Position numbers and translations under genes: made by a program
Shown here: positions 44,684 through 54,957 of the stretch, in pieces
How the letters are laid out: every line of letters starts with the position of its first letter
Numbering within the stretch: the first letter of the stretch is position 1
The notes under the pieces: generated by a model
Told to the model about the DNA's origin: nothing
What the model saw: the letters and a program-made list of their open reading frames with translations, nothing else
The model's database searches: none
From: Pseudomonadales bacterium
Lineage (GTDB): Bacteria > Pseudomonadota > Gammaproteobacteria > Pseudomonadales > Azotimanducaceae
DNA: 64,000 nucleotides
NCBI GenBank assembly: GCA_019090615.1
Contig: JAHRVQ010000078.1
Coordinates: forward strand, 1 to 64,000
Direction of reading: 5' to 3'

Positions 44684-45615
44684 TTAAGCTCCTCAAGCGC
44701 CTTTAATAATGAATCAGAATTATTAACTGCCAAGGATTGAATTGATTTATCGATCCGCTTTGTCATACCAGTAAGTACTTTACCCGGGCCGCATTCAACA
44801 ATAAGCCCGACTTCAAGGTCAACAAATTTTCTTACGGTTGCGGTCCAGAGTACGGCACTATACATCTGCGCCACCAGGTTTGTGCGGAGCTCATCAGGTT
44901 TGCTCACTAAGTCGGCATTAACATTTTGAATAACAGCTATTGAAGGAACATTAAAATTGACCGCTGTTAGTTCGTCGAACATTTTTTCTGCCGCAGGGCG
45001 CATAAGCTCACTATGAAATGGTGCACTAACCGACAGCGCCATCGCACGTCCGCCGGCCTTTTTAACCGCCACAATCGCTTTTTCCAGCGCTGCATTATCA
45101 CCAGCAATAACCACCTGCCCTGGAGTATTAAAGTTTGCCGCCTGAACTATTTCTATATTAGACGAGCAGTTTTTGCAAATATCAACCACCGCATCGTCGT
45201 CTAGTTTAAGGATTGCAGCCATTCCACCTTTACCCAGCGGTACTGCTGACTGCATAAGTTGACCTCTTTTTTGCACCAACTTAACAGCGTCGGCAAACTG
45301 CAGTACGCCTGCAGCAACCAGCGCCGAATACTCGCCAAGGCTATGTCCCGCAACATACTCTGGTGGCCGAATGCCGGCATGGCAGACCACTCTCCATAAA
45401 GCAATACTTGCTGCTAACAGAGCCGGCTGGGTAAACTCTGTTAAACCCAACTGATTATCGCTATCTTCCTGCACCAGTGCCCATAGATCATAACCCAGCA
45501 CTGCCGATGCTTCATCAAAGGTCTCTTTAACCAGTACATGTTGTTCAGCAACATCCTTGAGCATGCCCACCGACTGCGAGCCCTGCCCCGGAAACACATA
45601 AGCTGACTGTGGCAT
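44680..45615 (-). CDS. fabD: Malonyl-CoA:ACP transacylase FabD
   Basis: 311 residues. The nucleophile Ser92 lies in AGHSLGEYSAL, the malonyl-binding Arg in KRGQLMQSAVP, and the catalytic His in SAPFHSELM. The N-terminal FPGQGSQ is present. It makes malonyl-ACP for each elongation round. It lies downstream of plsX with a 57-bp gap, on the same strand. Confidence 0.95.
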   Translation of the reverse strand: MPQSAYVFPGQGSQSVGMLKDVAEQHVLVKETFDEASAVLGYDLWALVQEDSDNQLGLTEFTQPALLAASIALWRVVCHAGIRPPEYVAGHSLGEYSALVAAGVLQFADAVKLVQKRGQLMQSAVPLGKGGMAAILKLDDDAVVDICKNCSSNIEIVQAANFNTPGQVVIAGDNAALEKAIVAVKKAGGRAMALSVSAPFHSELMRPAAEKMFDELTAVNFNVPSIAVIQNVNADLVSKPDELRTNLVAQMYSAVLWTATVRKFVDLEVGLIVECGPGKVLTGMTKRIDKSIQSLAVNNSDSLLKALEELK

Positions 45616-45672
45616 CTAATTCCCCTTTCTTGGCCAATTTATTGTTTTACTCAATTAACTGGATCTTTGATT

Positions 45673-46677
45673 TTACTGTACACCCAATATACCACTCAGG
45701 CGTGACTGCAAAATTTCCGGCAAATTTTGCTTTACTGCTTTCATGGCTTCTTGAATCGCTTGACTGAAACCATCAATCGTTGAATGACCGTGACTTTTTA
45801 CTACAATGCCATTAAGTCCCAGCAGACTGGCGCCATTGTATTGTTCTGGACTCAGGCGACGAATAACCTGGCCTAAAACAGGCGACGCAATTATACCTGC
45901 CGCACGACTGGCAAAGGTAGCTTTAAAAGACTCATCAAGCTTCTGCAGGATATATTTGGCTAATCCCTCACTGGTCTTAAGCGCAATATTTCCTACCCAG
46001 CCGTCACAAACAATAACGTCCGCATCACTGAGGTAGATACCGTCTCCTTCGACAAAACCTATATAATTAATCTCATCATATAGATTTAACAGGTCTGCGG
46101 CCTCGCGTACCTGAACGCCGCCTTTTAACGCTTCTTCACCTATATTCAGCAACCCAACCTTTGGCGCTGCGACACCATCGACAACCTGGCACATCAAGCT
46201 ACCCATGGCAGCAAACTGCACCAAATTCTCAGCGTCACAGTTAATATTTGCACCAAGGTCCAAAAGATAACATTGGCCTTTTGACGAAGGTATCGCCTTG
46301 ATAATTGCTGGCCGATCAACGCCGGGGATGGTTTTTAACAGATGCCTGCCAATGGCCATCAAGGCACCAGTATTACCAGCACTAACGCAGGCATCGGCGG
46401 TACCGTCACGGACCATTTCAATCACACTATGCATTGACGATTGCTTTTTATGCCGCAACGCAGAAGCCGGCTTATCTGACATATTTACCACAACTTCAGT
46501 TGCATGCACTGAGATATCTTCACTAGATGATAAATCACCTAAGCTGTCAGAAATTGCTTGCTCATTACCCGCAAAGGTTATGCTTAAATCGTCAAACTGT
46601 TCAATACAACGGACACCAGCAAGTACTATATCGAGTACGCCCTGGTCACCGCCCATCACATCAACAGCAATCCGCAT
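45673..46677 (-). CDS. plsX: Phosphate acyltransferase PlsX
   Basis: 334 residues. Converts acyl-ACP to acyl-phosphate, the donor for PlsY. Typical segments: MRIAVDVMGGDQG at the start, ASALRHKKQSSM, SAGNTGALMA and GLLNIGEEALKG. It follows rpmF by 6 bp, linking ribosomal protein and lipid synthesis in one operon as in E. coli and Pseudomonas. Confidence 0.95.
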   Translation of the reverse strand: MRIAVDVMGGDQGVLDIVLAGVRCIEQFDDLSITFAGNEQAISDSLGDLSSSEDISVHATEVVVNMSDKPASALRHKKQSSMHSVIEMVRDGTADACVSAGNTGALMAIGRHLLKTIPGVDRPAIIKAIPSSKGQCYLLDLGANINCDAENLVQFAAMGSLMCQVVDGVAAPKVGLLNIGEEALKGGVQVREAADLLNLYDEINYIGFVEGDGIYLSDADVIVCDGWVGNIALKTSEGLAKYILQKLDESFKATFASRAAGIIASPVLGQVIRRLSPEQYNGASLLGLNGIVVKSHGHSTIDGFSQAIQEAMKAVKQNLPEILQSRLSGILGVQ

Positions 46678-46683
46678 ACAGGA

Positions 46684-46863
46684 TCAATCGTCTGCGGAGT
46701 GAACAACCTTTTTACCACGATAGAAACCGTCAGCTGAGACATGATGCCGACGATGAGTTTCACCGGTGGTTGAATCTTCAGTCAGAGTAGGACCTTTCAA
46801 TGCATCGTGAGATCTACGTTGCCCACGTCTTGAGCGGGTAACTTTACTTTTTTGAACAGCCAT
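46684..46863 (-). CDS. rpmF: 50S ribosomal protein L32
   Basis: 59 residues, short but unmistakable: [20 protein letters not shown] at the N-terminus, then [17 protein letters not shown] and the basic YRGKKVV end. It lacks the zinc-binding Cys of the C+ form of L32, so it is the zinc-independent type common in gammaproteobacteria. AGGAG lies about 5 bases ahead of the ATG. It sits between yceD and plsX. Confidence 0.96.
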   Translation of the reverse strand: MAVQKSKVTRSRRGQRRSHDALKGPTLTEDSTTGETHRRHHVSADGFYRGKKVVHSADD

Positions 46864-46889
46864 TACTAGCTCCTTTTAAATTCATTCTA

Positions 46890-47414
46890 CTACTCTTTGA
46901 TGAAACCAGCTAAGCCTGCAAAAGGCTTATGGGTATCCGTTACCGGTGTTTCATCATTTTTATGTTCAGCCACCATCTGACATTCATTCCCAGCTTCTGC
47001 AATTGCATGCCGAGACGCCATAGGTAAACAAACAATCAACTCATCTTCTAGCAAGTCAACAAGCATTACCTTGTCTTGCGTGATAACAATACCATCCTCA
47101 TGTTCCAACAACGTCTGTAACGCATCATCATTAGGGACCACAAAATGTCGAATCTGTACGTTTAGCTCAAATTGCATAGGCGCAAGACAACGTTGACAAA
47201 GTAACGTAACTACCCCGTTCACTTTACCAACGATTTGTGTTTTCCGTTTTCTACCAGACTTAAAACTCAGATCAACTCGAACACTGCCGGTACTTGACTC
47301 CAGACACTCTACTAGCCGTTTGAACTGACTTAATGCAATGCTACCGCCTAACTGGCGATTATCCTGCGCGAGTTTGCGGTGATTGACTAATGCTGGCAGG
47401 GGGTCCTTAAACAT
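46890..47414 (-). CDS. yceD: YceD/DUF177 family protein (23S rRNA accumulation protein)
   Basis: 174 residues. The family pattern is clear: PRKLA-like NHRKLAQDNRQLGGSIALSQ at the start, then VTLLCQRCLAPM with the conserved Cys pair, and the acidic middle VDLLEDELIV. YceD is needed for normal 23S rRNA levels in E. coli and plants. It is the first gene of the rpmF-plsX-fab operon. The promoter found at 47424-47452 would start transcription only about 3 bases before the ATG and no Shine-Dalgarno is present, so the message may be leaderless. Confidence 0.92.
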   Translation of the reverse strand: MFKDPLPALVNHRKLAQDNRQLGGSIALSQFKRLVECLESSTGSVRVDLSFKSGRKRKTQIVGKVNGVVTLLCQRCLAPMQFELNVQIRHFVVPNDDALQTLLEHEDGIVITQDKVMLVDLLEDELIVCLPMASRHAIAEAGNECQMVAEHKNDETPVTDTHKPFAGLAGFIKE

Positions 47415-47423
47415 AAGGGGCGC

Positions 47424-47452
47424 ATCTTAGGCATCGGAGTGTTGTGTGTCAA
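47424..47452 (-). promoter_or_regulatory. Sigma70 promoter of the yceD-rpmF-plsX-fab operon
   Basis: On the minus strand: TTGACA (47447-47452), a 17-bp spacer, TAAGAT (47424-47429). The predicted transcription start is about 47417, next to the ATG at 47414. Confidence 0.7.
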
Positions 47453-47554
47453 AAGAAATATCCAAATTTCACTAAAAAGTCATACTAATTCAGTAAGATA
47501 AGGTGAGCAATAGATCTACCTTTAAGCCCCCTGCTGGCCAACAAAGAATATCCT

Positions 47555-48163
47555 ATGACGACACTCATTATTCTCGCTTCAACCTCTTCATATCGAAGCA
47601 AGTTACTCTCACAACTCGGCCTGCCTTTTACCCAAATTGACCCACGGGTAATAGAAACCATACAGTTATCTGAGGACCCACGACAACGCGCGTCCCGCCT
47701 GGCAACAGACAAAGCTATTGCTGGTGCTGCTTTAACAGGTCCACCAGCCCTAATCATCGGTTCAGACCAGGTGGCGCATATTAATAGCCGTATATTTTCA
47801 AAACCCGGCAACTATGAAACTGCCTTTAAACAACTCAGACAAAGTTCCGATCAGTGGGTCAGCTTCAGTACCGCGATATCCCTATGTAACCAGTCTGGCA
47901 GCATACTCGCCACGGGCCTGGACACCTACGAAATAAAGTTCCGCCCTTTAACAGACAAGGCCATTGAACATTATTTGACCACCGAACAACCTTATGATTG
48001 CGCTGGCAGTATAAAGGCAGAGGCCCTTGGCATCACACTGATTGCCGAAACACGCGGCAAAGATATCAACACCCTGTATGGATTACCGCTCATTTTATTG
48101 GTTGATTTACTTGCTGAAGCGGGTCTAGACCTGCTTAATTACAGCCAGATATTATTGGATTGA
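47555..48163 (+). CDS. yceF: Maf-like nucleotide pyrophosphatase YceF (7-methyl-GTP type)
   Basis: 202 residues. Hydrolyses the alpha-beta bond of non-canonical nucleoside triphosphates; the YceF group prefers m7GTP. Motifs: LASTSSYRSKLL at the N-terminus, ATDKA, GSDQVA with the catalytic Asp, and the YDCAGSIKAEALG segment typical of the YceF subgroup. It lies between the yceD operon and rluC, as in related genomes, but on the opposite strand. A 17-bp partial duplication covers its stop codon (48154-48181). Confidence 0.9.
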   Translation: MTTLIILASTSSYRSKLLSQLGLPFTQIDPRVIETIQLSEDPRQRASRLATDKAIAGAALTGPPALIIGSDQVAHINSRIFSKPGNYETAFKQLRQSSDQWVSFSTAISLCNQSGSILATGLDTYEIKFRPLTDKAIEHYLTTEQPYDCAGSIKAEALGITLIAETRGKDINTLYGLPLILLVDLLAEAGLDLLNYSQILLD

Positions 48164-48181
48164 GCTTGCTATTAGATTGAG
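48154..48181. repeat. 17-bp-period partial duplication over the maf stop
   Basis: ATTGGATTGAG at 48154 and ATTAGATTGAG at 48171. The stop codon TGA (48161-48163) is in the first copy and is duplicated in the second. Confidence 0.6.
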
Positions 48182-48229
48182 TTTATTCGGCACTTAAATC
48201 AACCTGTAAGTTACGAATATCACACAAGG

Positions 48230-49216
48230 CTAGCCTATCTGTTTCATCAAGCCTTCAAACAAACCATCAACTGGCGCCTCAATATTCATCCCTTTACCTT
48301 CAGCAACCAGCGCTGGTAGAACCAATTTATGCGCGTGCAACATCAGTCGTCCAGGCGCTCTTTTTTTAGAATCCAGCTTTTCTCCTACGGGGCCTTTTTT
48401 GAAGTCATCGTCCCTCAAATCACGACCGTATTTCTGATCACCTACAATAGGGAAACCAGCGTGTTGACAATGCACACGAATCTGATGTGTGCGTCCAGTA
48501 ATAGGCCTTACAGCAAGCAGACTAAATTGCGCATTCTGGCGAATTACCTGCACCTCAGTTCTTGATGCCTTGCCATCTATCGCTACGACACAAATTCTTT
48601 CGCCGCTGGCGAGCGTATTTTTGCGAATAGGAAAATCCAGATGCTGTTTGCGTTTCGGCCATCGACCATGAACTACGGCCAGATAATGTTTTTCCAATTG
48701 AGTTTTATTACTCAGCATCAATTGAATCTTTTTCAAATAACTTCGCTTTTTCGCTAACATTAGGCAGCCAGAGGTATCTCGATCGAGGCGATGCACCAGC
48801 TCAAGTGACTTTTCTTCCGGTTTTAACTTACGCATTGCCTCAATAATCCCAACGTTAATCCCGCTACCACCATGCACAGCAATACCACTTGGTTTATTAA
48901 TCACCAATAGCCCTGGGTCTTCATAGATAATTGTTTCCTTCAAGGTATCCAGAAACTTATCTGAGACACGCAATGTCTTCTCTTCACTCATACGGATAGG
49001 CGGAATTCGCACCTTATCGCCTGATTTTAATTTAGCGCTTACTTTAACTCGCCCACCATTGACGCGAACTTCGCCTTTTCGTACGCAACGATAAATTCGT
49101 GATTTCGGCACACCTTTTAGTGTTTTAAGTAAAAAATTATCCACTCTCTGCCCTGCAGAATCCGTGTCAATTTGTATTATCCGGACAGAAAGGTAGGTAT
49201 TCTCGGTGTCACTCAT
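48230..49216 (-). CDS. rluC: 23S rRNA pseudouridine synthase RluC
   Basis: 328 residues. N-terminal S4 RNA-binding domain (QRVDNFLLKTLKGVPKSRIYR...GEVRVNGGRV) and the RluA-type catalytic domain with the Asp in HRLDRDTSG; GRTHQIRVH is conserved. RluC modifies positions 955, 2504 and 2580 in E. coli 23S rRNA. It is divergent from rne, the usual arrangement. Confidence 0.94.
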   Translation of the reverse strand: MSDTENTYLSVRIIQIDTDSAGQRVDNFLLKTLKGVPKSRIYRCVRKGEVRVNGGRVKVSAKLKSGDKVRIPPIRMSEEKTLRVSDKFLDTLKETIIYEDPGLLVINKPSGIAVHGGSGINVGIIEAMRKLKPEEKSLELVHRLDRDTSGCLMLAKKRSYLKKIQLMLSNKTQLEKHYLAVVHGRWPKRKQHLDFPIRKNTLASGERICVVAIDGKASRTEVQVIRQNAQFSLLAVRPITGRTHQIRVHCQHAGFPIVGDQKYGRDLRDDDFKKGPVGEKLDSKKRAPGRLMLHAHKLVLPALVAEGKGMNIEAPVDGLFEGLMKQIG

Positions 49217-49950
49217 CGGTATTTATTACTCAGATTAAGTTTTGGGCTTTGAAGCGCTTAGGTTTTATTGCTATAATTAGGCTACGTTGAGTCTCATGGA
49301 TTCGATGGAGCACTTCTAACATGGCAATGCTATAGAATAGCTATCCTAATCTTAGCTATTTTTTTCTTAGCAGAAAACATCATGTCACGATCTCAAAAGT
49401 GTTACCTGTAATTGTTATTTTTCAGTTGCAGAAACTGCGAGAACTTCAATCAATTGAACTTTATATCCAAAGACCTTCTTTTGTTTGATTATCTCATAAT
49501 TGAATTTATACCGCTGCAGCAGCCCTAATGGCGCTGAGCATAATTTTAACCGCGATCGAAAGACCGCGCAGATAAAGCCAAATAAGTTTATTGGCCTAAC
49601 AGAATAATTCTACTACGACTAGAATGTGGCGTTCAATTATGACGGCACGCGGATGGATACTTTTACATCTCTCACTACATCGAGATATCCATCTAATATT
49701 AAGGCGCTTCAAGAATCAATGCTGTTGGCAAAAATAATTGACTTTGTCGGGTTCTCTTTATTCGGAACCTGGATTGTATGTATTAATTGTTTAATTACTG
49801 CTTGTTATTTACAACATGTCATTGACAAACATTTAGTGCGAACAGACAAAAGCTCATAATAACGTGGCAGTTAGTTTCTACTGACTCATTATATAGATTT
49901 GGCGATATCCAAAGCGCGATCAATCGATCGGTTTTATAAGTGATACCGTA
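49217..49950 (+). other. rluC-rne intergenic region: long rne leader
   Basis: 734 bp. With the promoter at 49249-49277 the rne leader would be about 665 nt. E. coli rne has a leader of about 360 nt through which RNase E represses its own message, so a similar role is likely. AATAGCT and AGCTATT with following T residues (49336-49365) can form a weak hairpin. A 77-codon frame at 49626-49859 contains one hydrophobic helix, but no ribosome site; I treat it as doubtful. Confidence 0.5.
49249..49277 (+). promoter_or_regulatory. Sigma70 promoter of rne
   Basis: TTGAAG (49249-49254), a 17-bp spacer, and a perfect TATAAT (49272-49277), about 670 bp before the rne start codon. Confidence 0.7.
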
Positions 49951-52914
49951 ATGAAAAGAATGTTAATTAACGCTACTCATGAAGAAGAGTTGCGTGTAGC
50001 CCTCGTCGACGGGCAAAAGCTATTTGATCTCGATATTGAAAGCCAGGCGCGTGAACAGAAAAAAGCCAACATATATAAGGCACGCATAACTCGCGTAGAA
50101 CCTAGCCTGGAAGCTGCCTTTGTAGATTTTGGCGCTAACCGCCACGGCTTCCTACCCCTGAAAGAAATCTCGCGAGAGTATTTTTCTATTCCTCCTTCAA
50201 AAATCAAGGGCAAAATCAACATTGCCCAGGTTGTCAAAGAAGGCACAGAAATTGTAATCCAGGTTGAAAAGGAAGAGCGCGGTAACAAAGGTGCCGCCTT
50301 AACAACCTTCTGTAGCCTGGCCGGTCGATATCTTGTCTTAATGCCCAATAATCCACGCGCAGGTGGCATTTCCAGGAGAATTGAGGGCGAAGAAAGAGAT
50401 GATCTAAAAGCTGCAATGGCTCAGCTAGATATACCTAAAGATATGGGCGTGATAGTCAGAACCGCTGGACTAGGCAGAAGTGCCGAAGAATTACAGTGGG
50501 ACCTGAGCAACCTAGTGGGATTGGCAGAAAGAATCGAAAACGCTGCGAGCGAAAAATCAGCACCGTTTCTGATCCATCAGGAAAGCAATGTCATTATTCG
50601 CGCCATTCGTGACTACCTTAGAGAAGATATCAGTGAAATCCTTATCGATACCAGGGATGCCCATAACCAGGCCATCCAATGGGTTGAGCAATTTATGCCG
50701 CAATATAAAAGCCGTATTAAATTTTACGGCAGCGACGTTCCGCTGTTTAATCGTTATCAGATTGAGGGTCAAATTGAATCGGCCTTTCAGCGAGAAGTGC
50801 GTCTGCCTTCTGGCGGCTCAATAGTCATTGATCCTACCGAAGCACTTATATCCATTGATATTAACTCTGCCCGAGCCACTCGTGGCAGCGACATCGAAGA
50901 AACAGCGGTTAATACCAACCTCGAAGCCGCTGACGAAGTAGCACGACAACTGCGACTACGAGATATGGGTGGCCTGGTTGTTATTGATTTTATCGACATG
51001 AATGCCCAAAAGAATCAGCGTGCTGTAGAAAACCGCATGCGCGACGCATTACAGATAGACCGTGCCCGAGTTCAAGTGGGTAAAATATCCCGCTTTGGGT
51101 TACTTGAAATGTCACGTCAGAGACTGCGGCCATCACTGGGCGAAACCAGCGGCATCGTCTGTCCTCGATGTAGCGGTGTCGGTTCGATTCGAGATGTCGA
51201 ATCTTCTGCCTTATCAGTGATGAGACTCATTGAAGAAGATTCCATGAAAGATTCAAGCAGTGAAATTCACGCATTTTTACCCATCACAGTGGCGTCTTTT
51301 TTACTCAACGAAAAACGCCTGGCAATTTCAGAAATCGAAACGCGCAATAATGTCCGCGTGGTTGTTATTCCATCACCTAATATGGAAACCCCTCACTACC
51401 GCGTCGAACGCAAGAAATCAGCGGATGCACCTAGCAGCCCGGTGAGTTACGAAATCACCCACGAAGAAGAACCAGAAAATAATATACCGGTTGCCCAGCC
51501 TGTTGCTCACGAAAAACCAGCAATTAAAGCCGTCATGCCAACAAAACCAGTCCCTACCCAGGCAGTAGCAAATACACCAGGAGAACCTGCCAAACCCGGT
51601 TTTATTGCCCGAATAATTGGTGGACTATTTACCGCGCCAGACGAAAAAGAAATGCAACCTGGGACTCCAGTAACGCAACCTGCAGCTCCAGCAAAGAATG
51701 CAGAGAATCAAAAGCGCACCCAAAACGAGAATCAGCCCGCTCGTCGTCAACAGCAAGATAGCAATCGTCGCAATAACCGCAACAATAAAAACAGGAATAA
51801 ACCCAGCCAGGCCCAAAACCAGAATCGTGAGGTGAAAAACACACCAAAACCGCAGGACAAGGCAAAGCCAACCAACCAAACTAACGTCCAAAATAAAAAA
51901 CCTAACGACAAGGCTACTACTGACAAGCCAGCTACTAACAAAGCGACCCCTGACAGAGCTAGCGCCGACGGCGACAAACGCAACCAGGGCACCAGAAAGC
52001 GAACAGGCCAACAACGTCGTAGAAATCAAAACAAAAACGAAGCGAATGCTAAAGGTCAGGAAACCAAAAAACCTGATTTAGAAAACCAGGACAACAAAAA
52101 CAGTCAAAAACCGAACCAGGGCCAGGACAAAAAGGATAACAAGGAGACAAATACAAACAACGGCACCACAAATAAAGAACCTGTAAGTACCGAACCTACA
52201 AATAATACGACCAATAAAGCGGCAGTTAAAGATAGCAACACTAATAAAGAAATTAACCAGGAAACTAGTAAGGAAATTAACCCGGAACCTAACAAGGAAA
52301 CTATAAAAGATACCAGCAACACAGCACAAAAATCAGCTGAGCCGACCGCATCAGTTAAACCGCCAAAAGCACCCGCGCAAAATGCGGATGCTAAAGTTGC
52401 GGATGCTAAAGTTAAGGTTGAACAACAAAATGACGACGACGCTACTCAAACTCCAAAACAAGAAGCAAGCACGGCCAGTCGTCACTCGAATAACAACCTG
52501 GACTCTAGCGCTGAGCGAAAACCCGTTAATGCAGATGTAACCGCCCTTGAACAAACCTCTACCGCAACGGAACAACATCCATCTCTTTGGGGTAGCGCGA
52601 CTAACGACCCTAGAGTGGCGCCAGTAACCTCAAAATCCGGCTCTGTACTGACAGTAGTCGAGTCGCCAACCAACGCACCTGTGCTTGCCACGGCGACCAG
52701 AAAAATTAGTACCGTCCACCCAAGCACCTGGGGTAGAACGACCAATGACCCACGTGGTCGAACCAACAATAGCGAACAAAACACCGAAGGACACACCCCT
52801 ACTGAACTGCAGGAAAGTCCTGAGCTCCCTACTGACCCAGGGCAACAAACCTTAGAAGTTGATGCGGTACAAGCCACCGAGCAGGAAAAAGTAACTAAAA
52901 TCGAACCGAACTAA
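49951..52914 (+). CDS. rne: Ribonuclease E
   Basis: 987 residues. The catalytic half, residues 1-520, contains the S1 domain (about 37-125), the DNase I-like active site with Asp303 ([12 protein letters not shown]) and Asp346 (VIDFIDM), and the zinc-link CPRCSG with Cys404 and Cys407, numbering identical to E. coli. The C-terminal half (about 520-987) is disordered, very rich in Asn, Gln, Lys, Thr and Glu, with the Arg-rich RNA-binding stretch [18 protein letters not shown] near residue 590 and a duplicated HPSxWG(R/S)xTNDPR motif near the end. The motif pair probably anchors partners of the degradosome. Endonuclease for mRNA decay and rRNA/tRNA maturation. A small in-frame duplication ([10 protein letters not shown]) is seen. 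Confidence 0.96.
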   Translation: MKRMLINATHEEELRVALVDGQKLFDLDIESQAREQKKANIYKARITRVEPSLEAAFVDFGANRHGFLPLKEISREYFSIPPSKIKGKINIAQVVKEGTEIVIQVEKEERGNKGAALTTFCSLAGRYLVLMPNNPRAGGISRRIEGEERDDLKAAMAQLDIPKDMGVIVRTAGLGRSAEELQWDLSNLVGLAERIENAASEKSAPFLIHQESNVIIRAIRDYLREDISEILIDTRDAHNQAIQWVEQFMPQYKSRIKFYGSDVPLFNRYQIEGQIESAFQREVRLPSGGSIVIDPTEALISIDINSARATRGSDIEETAVNTNLEAADEVARQLRLRDMGGLVVIDFIDMNAQKNQRAVENRMRDALQIDRARVQVGKISRFGLLEMSRQRLRPSLGETSGIVCPRCSGVGSIRDVESSALSVMRLIEEDSMKDSSSEIHAFLPITVASFLLNEKRLAISEIETRNNVRVVVIPSPNMETPHYRVERKKSADAPSSPVSYEITHEEEPENNIPVAQPVAHEKPAIKAVMPTKPVPTQAVANTPGEPAKPGFIARIIGGLFTAPDEKEMQPGTPVTQPAAPAKNAENQKRTQNENQPARRQQQDSNRRNNRNNKNRNKPSQAQNQNREVKNTPKPQDKAKPTNQTNVQNKKPNDKATTDKPATNKATPDRASADGDKRNQGTRKRTGQQRRRNQNKNEANAKGQETKKPDLENQDNKNSQKPNQGQDKKDNKETNTNNGTTNKEPVSTEPTNNTTNKAAVKDSNTNKEINQETSKEINPEPNKETIKDTSNTAQKSAEPTASVKPPKAPAQNADAKVADAKVKVEQQNDDDATQTPKQEASTASRHSNNNLDSSAERKPVNADVTALEQTSTATEQHPSLWGSATNDPRVAPVTSKSGSVLTVVESPTNAPVLATATRKISTVHPSTWGRTTNDPRGRTNNSEQNTEGHTPTELQESPELPTDPGQQTLEVDAVQATEQEKVTKIEPN

Positions 52915-52921
52915 TCAAACG

Positions 52922-53923
52922 TTAGGCAGCTACAATCACCGGCTCAATTTCCAGACGGATATTGAATCGGTGATTAACCCGCAGAATAACTTGATTGGCT
53001 AATTGAACAACGTCGCTACCCGTTGCCCCACCTAGATTAACGATTACTAGTGCATGCTCTGTGGACACGCCTGCACCACCCTGCCGCAAACCCTTCAAAC
53101 CGATAGTATCCAGCAAAATTGCCGCGGGCATCCGGTAACGACCGTTTGGCAATGGCAGCGCCCTTAGCGGGGTAATTTGGGCTTTTAAACTGTCCAACTG
53201 CGCAATAGATATTTCCGGGTTTTTAAAAAAACTGCCTACATTTCCATACTTATCCAGGCTGGGTAATTTACGTTGACGTATATCAATGATCGCGTCACTC
53301 AATGACTGCGCTGTCATTTTCAATGAACCTTTGGCATATCCAATCAAATCTGCATATTCAAGACGCGGTGAAAACTCAATATCGAGCGATAAGGTGATAG
53401 ATGTTATGACACATTGGTCAAGAAGCTCTGTTTTGAAAATACTCGACCGATAAGAAAAATCACATTCCTCATTGCTTAGAACCCTAACTTCACCGCTTGC
53501 GCGATCAATCACAGTCAGGGCGACTAACCTCTCCGCCAGATCAACCCCATAAGCACCAATATTTTGCACCGGTGCGGCACCAACAAGACCCGGTATCAAC
53601 GACAGATTTTCAAGACCTGAAAAACCTTTGGCCAGCGTATCCCTGACAAAATCGTGCCAGTTCTCACCGGCCATGACAGTCACCTCACTACCGGTATAAG
53701 TAATGCCCTTCAGACCAACAAGAATAACCAGTGCATCAATATCCTCAGCCAGTACCACATTACTACCACCGCCCATAATAAAAACGTTGGATGAATTTTG
53801 TCGAGCATATAATAACGCAGCCTTTAATTGATCCAGCGACTCAACTCGACAAAACTGTCTGGCTTGAACATTTAAGCCCAATGTATTCAGCCCAAGGAGT
53901 GATATGTCTTCTTCATAGATCAC
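52922..53923 (-). CDS. murB: UDP-N-acetylenolpyruvoylglucosamine reductase MurB
   Basis: 333 residues, E. coli-type (type I) MurB. FAD-binding GGGSNVVL and IPGLVGAAPVQNIGAYG, the catalytic Ser in GNVGSFFKNPE, and the C-terminal Glu in IRLEIEPV. It reduces enolpyruvyl-UDP-GlcNAc to UDP-MurNAc. It converges with rne with 7 bp between the stops. Confidence 0.95.
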   Translation of the reverse strand: MIYEEDISLLGLNTLGLNVQARQFCRVESLDQLKAALLYARQNSSNVFIMGGGSNVVLAEDIDALVILVGLKGITYTGSEVTVMAGENWHDFVRDTLAKGFSGLENLSLIPGLVGAAPVQNIGAYGVDLAERLVALTVIDRASGEVRVLSNEECDFSYRSSIFKTELLDQCVITSITLSLDIEFSPRLEYADLIGYAKGSLKMTAQSLSDAIIDIRQRKLPSLDKYGNVGSFFKNPEISIAQLDSLKAQITPLRALPLPNGRYRMPAAILLDTIGLKGLRQGGAGVSTEHALVIVNLGGATGSDVVQLANQVILRVNHRFNIRLEIEPVIVAA

Positions 53924-54064
53924 AGTTAGAATCTTTCACCTTAATCATTTGTAAATTATTATCGCCGAAATCAGCCTTCAGCGCACGTCTACCGACTAGG
54001 TGAACAGTAACCCCTCGGGGTATACTAGCGACTCAGTTCAAATACCAATTCCTGGTGAAAAATC

Positions 54065-54835
54065 ATGATTATTGAAGACAAAGTTGCATTTATTACTGGC
54101 GGCGCATCTGGCCTCGGCCGAGCCACTGCAGAGAATTTTATTCAAGCTGGTGGTAAAGTTTGCGTTTACGATCTTAATGCAGAAGCTGCAGAGAAGGCTG
54201 CCTCAGAACTCGGAGAAAGTGCAACTTTTGCCGCCGGGGATGTGGCTGATGAAGAGGCGGTAAAAAACGCTATCCAGAAAACCCTCGATACTTTTGGCGC
54301 CATTCATATCAATGTCAACAGTGCCGGAATTGGTGCCGCTGCGCGCACTCTAGGTAAAAAAGGCCCTATGCCGCTTCAAACGTTTGAATTCGTATTACGC
54401 GTCAATCTAATCGGAACGTTTAATGTCCTCAGACTATGCTCTGAGGCCATGGCAAAAAATGACCCCGTTACAGAAGATGGCGAACGCGGTGTGATTATCA
54501 ACGTAGCATCAGTTGCCGCATTCGATGGTCAGATAGGCCAGGTAGCCTACAGCGCCAGTAAAGGCGGAGTAGCTGCGATGACCCTGCCCATTGCTCGCGA
54601 TCTTGTAAAACAAGGTATCCGCATAGCAACCATAGCACCAGGCATCTTCGAAACGCCGATGATGAAATCCGCACCACCTCAAGTACGTGAACCACTTATA
54701 GATATGACCCAATTTCCTAAACGCCTTGGCAATCCAGACGAATTTGCCCAAACAGCTAATTATATCGTAACCTGCAGTTATATAAACGGCGAAATTATAC
54801 GTCTGGATAGCGGCATTAGAATGCAACCAAAATAA
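54065..54835 (+). CDS. SDR-family 3-hydroxyacyl-CoA dehydrogenase (HSD17B10-like)
   Basis: 256 residues. NAD-binding ITGGASGLGRATAE, DVADEEAV, NSAGIG, catalytic Ser in NVASVAAFDGQIGQVAYSASKGG with Tyr and Lys. The pattern DGERGVIINVASVAAFDGQ and PGIFETPMM is typical of type 2 (17-beta-HSD10-like) 3-hydroxyacyl-CoA dehydrogenases acting in branched-chain amino acid or fatty acid breakdown. It stands alone between murB and kdsB, a place that in Pseudomonas holds ptpA, so it seems inserted there. Confidence 0.85.
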   Translation: MIIEDKVAFITGGASGLGRATAENFIQAGGKVCVYDLNAEAAEKAASELGESATFAAGDVADEEAVKNAIQKTLDTFGAIHINVNSAGIGAAARTLGKKGPMPLQTFEFVLRVNLIGTFNVLRLCSEAMAKNDPVTEDGERGVIINVASVAAFDGQIGQVAYSASKGGVAAMTLPIARDLVKQGIRIATIAPGIFETPMMKSAPPQVREPLIDMTQFPKRLGNPDEFAQTANYIVTCSYINGEIIRLDSGIRMQPK

Positions 54836-54899
54836 AAACAGCAAGGAAAATAACACCCTACGACAGGGTCTAAAACCTGACAGGCGATGAGAAGTTTGT

Positions 54900-54957
54900 C
54901 GCGAATAAGAGAACCAACCAGGCCTCTACACCGCTGGGAAGAGTTCTCTTACTCGCG
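54900..54957. repeat. Inverted repeat at the convergent SDR/kdsB ends
   Basis: CGCGAATAAGAGAAC (54900-54914) pairs with GTTCTCTTACTCGCG (54943-54957), 14 of 15 matching, with a 28-base loop. The right arm is inside the 3' end of kdsB. It could stabilise or end transcripts from both sides, though no T tract follows. Confidence 0.6.

Noticed and set aside
49626-49859. 77-codon frame in the rne leader with one hydrophobic helix
   Set aside because: No ribosome site, no recognisable family, and located in a predicted 5' UTR. Kept only as a possibility in the rne leader entry.
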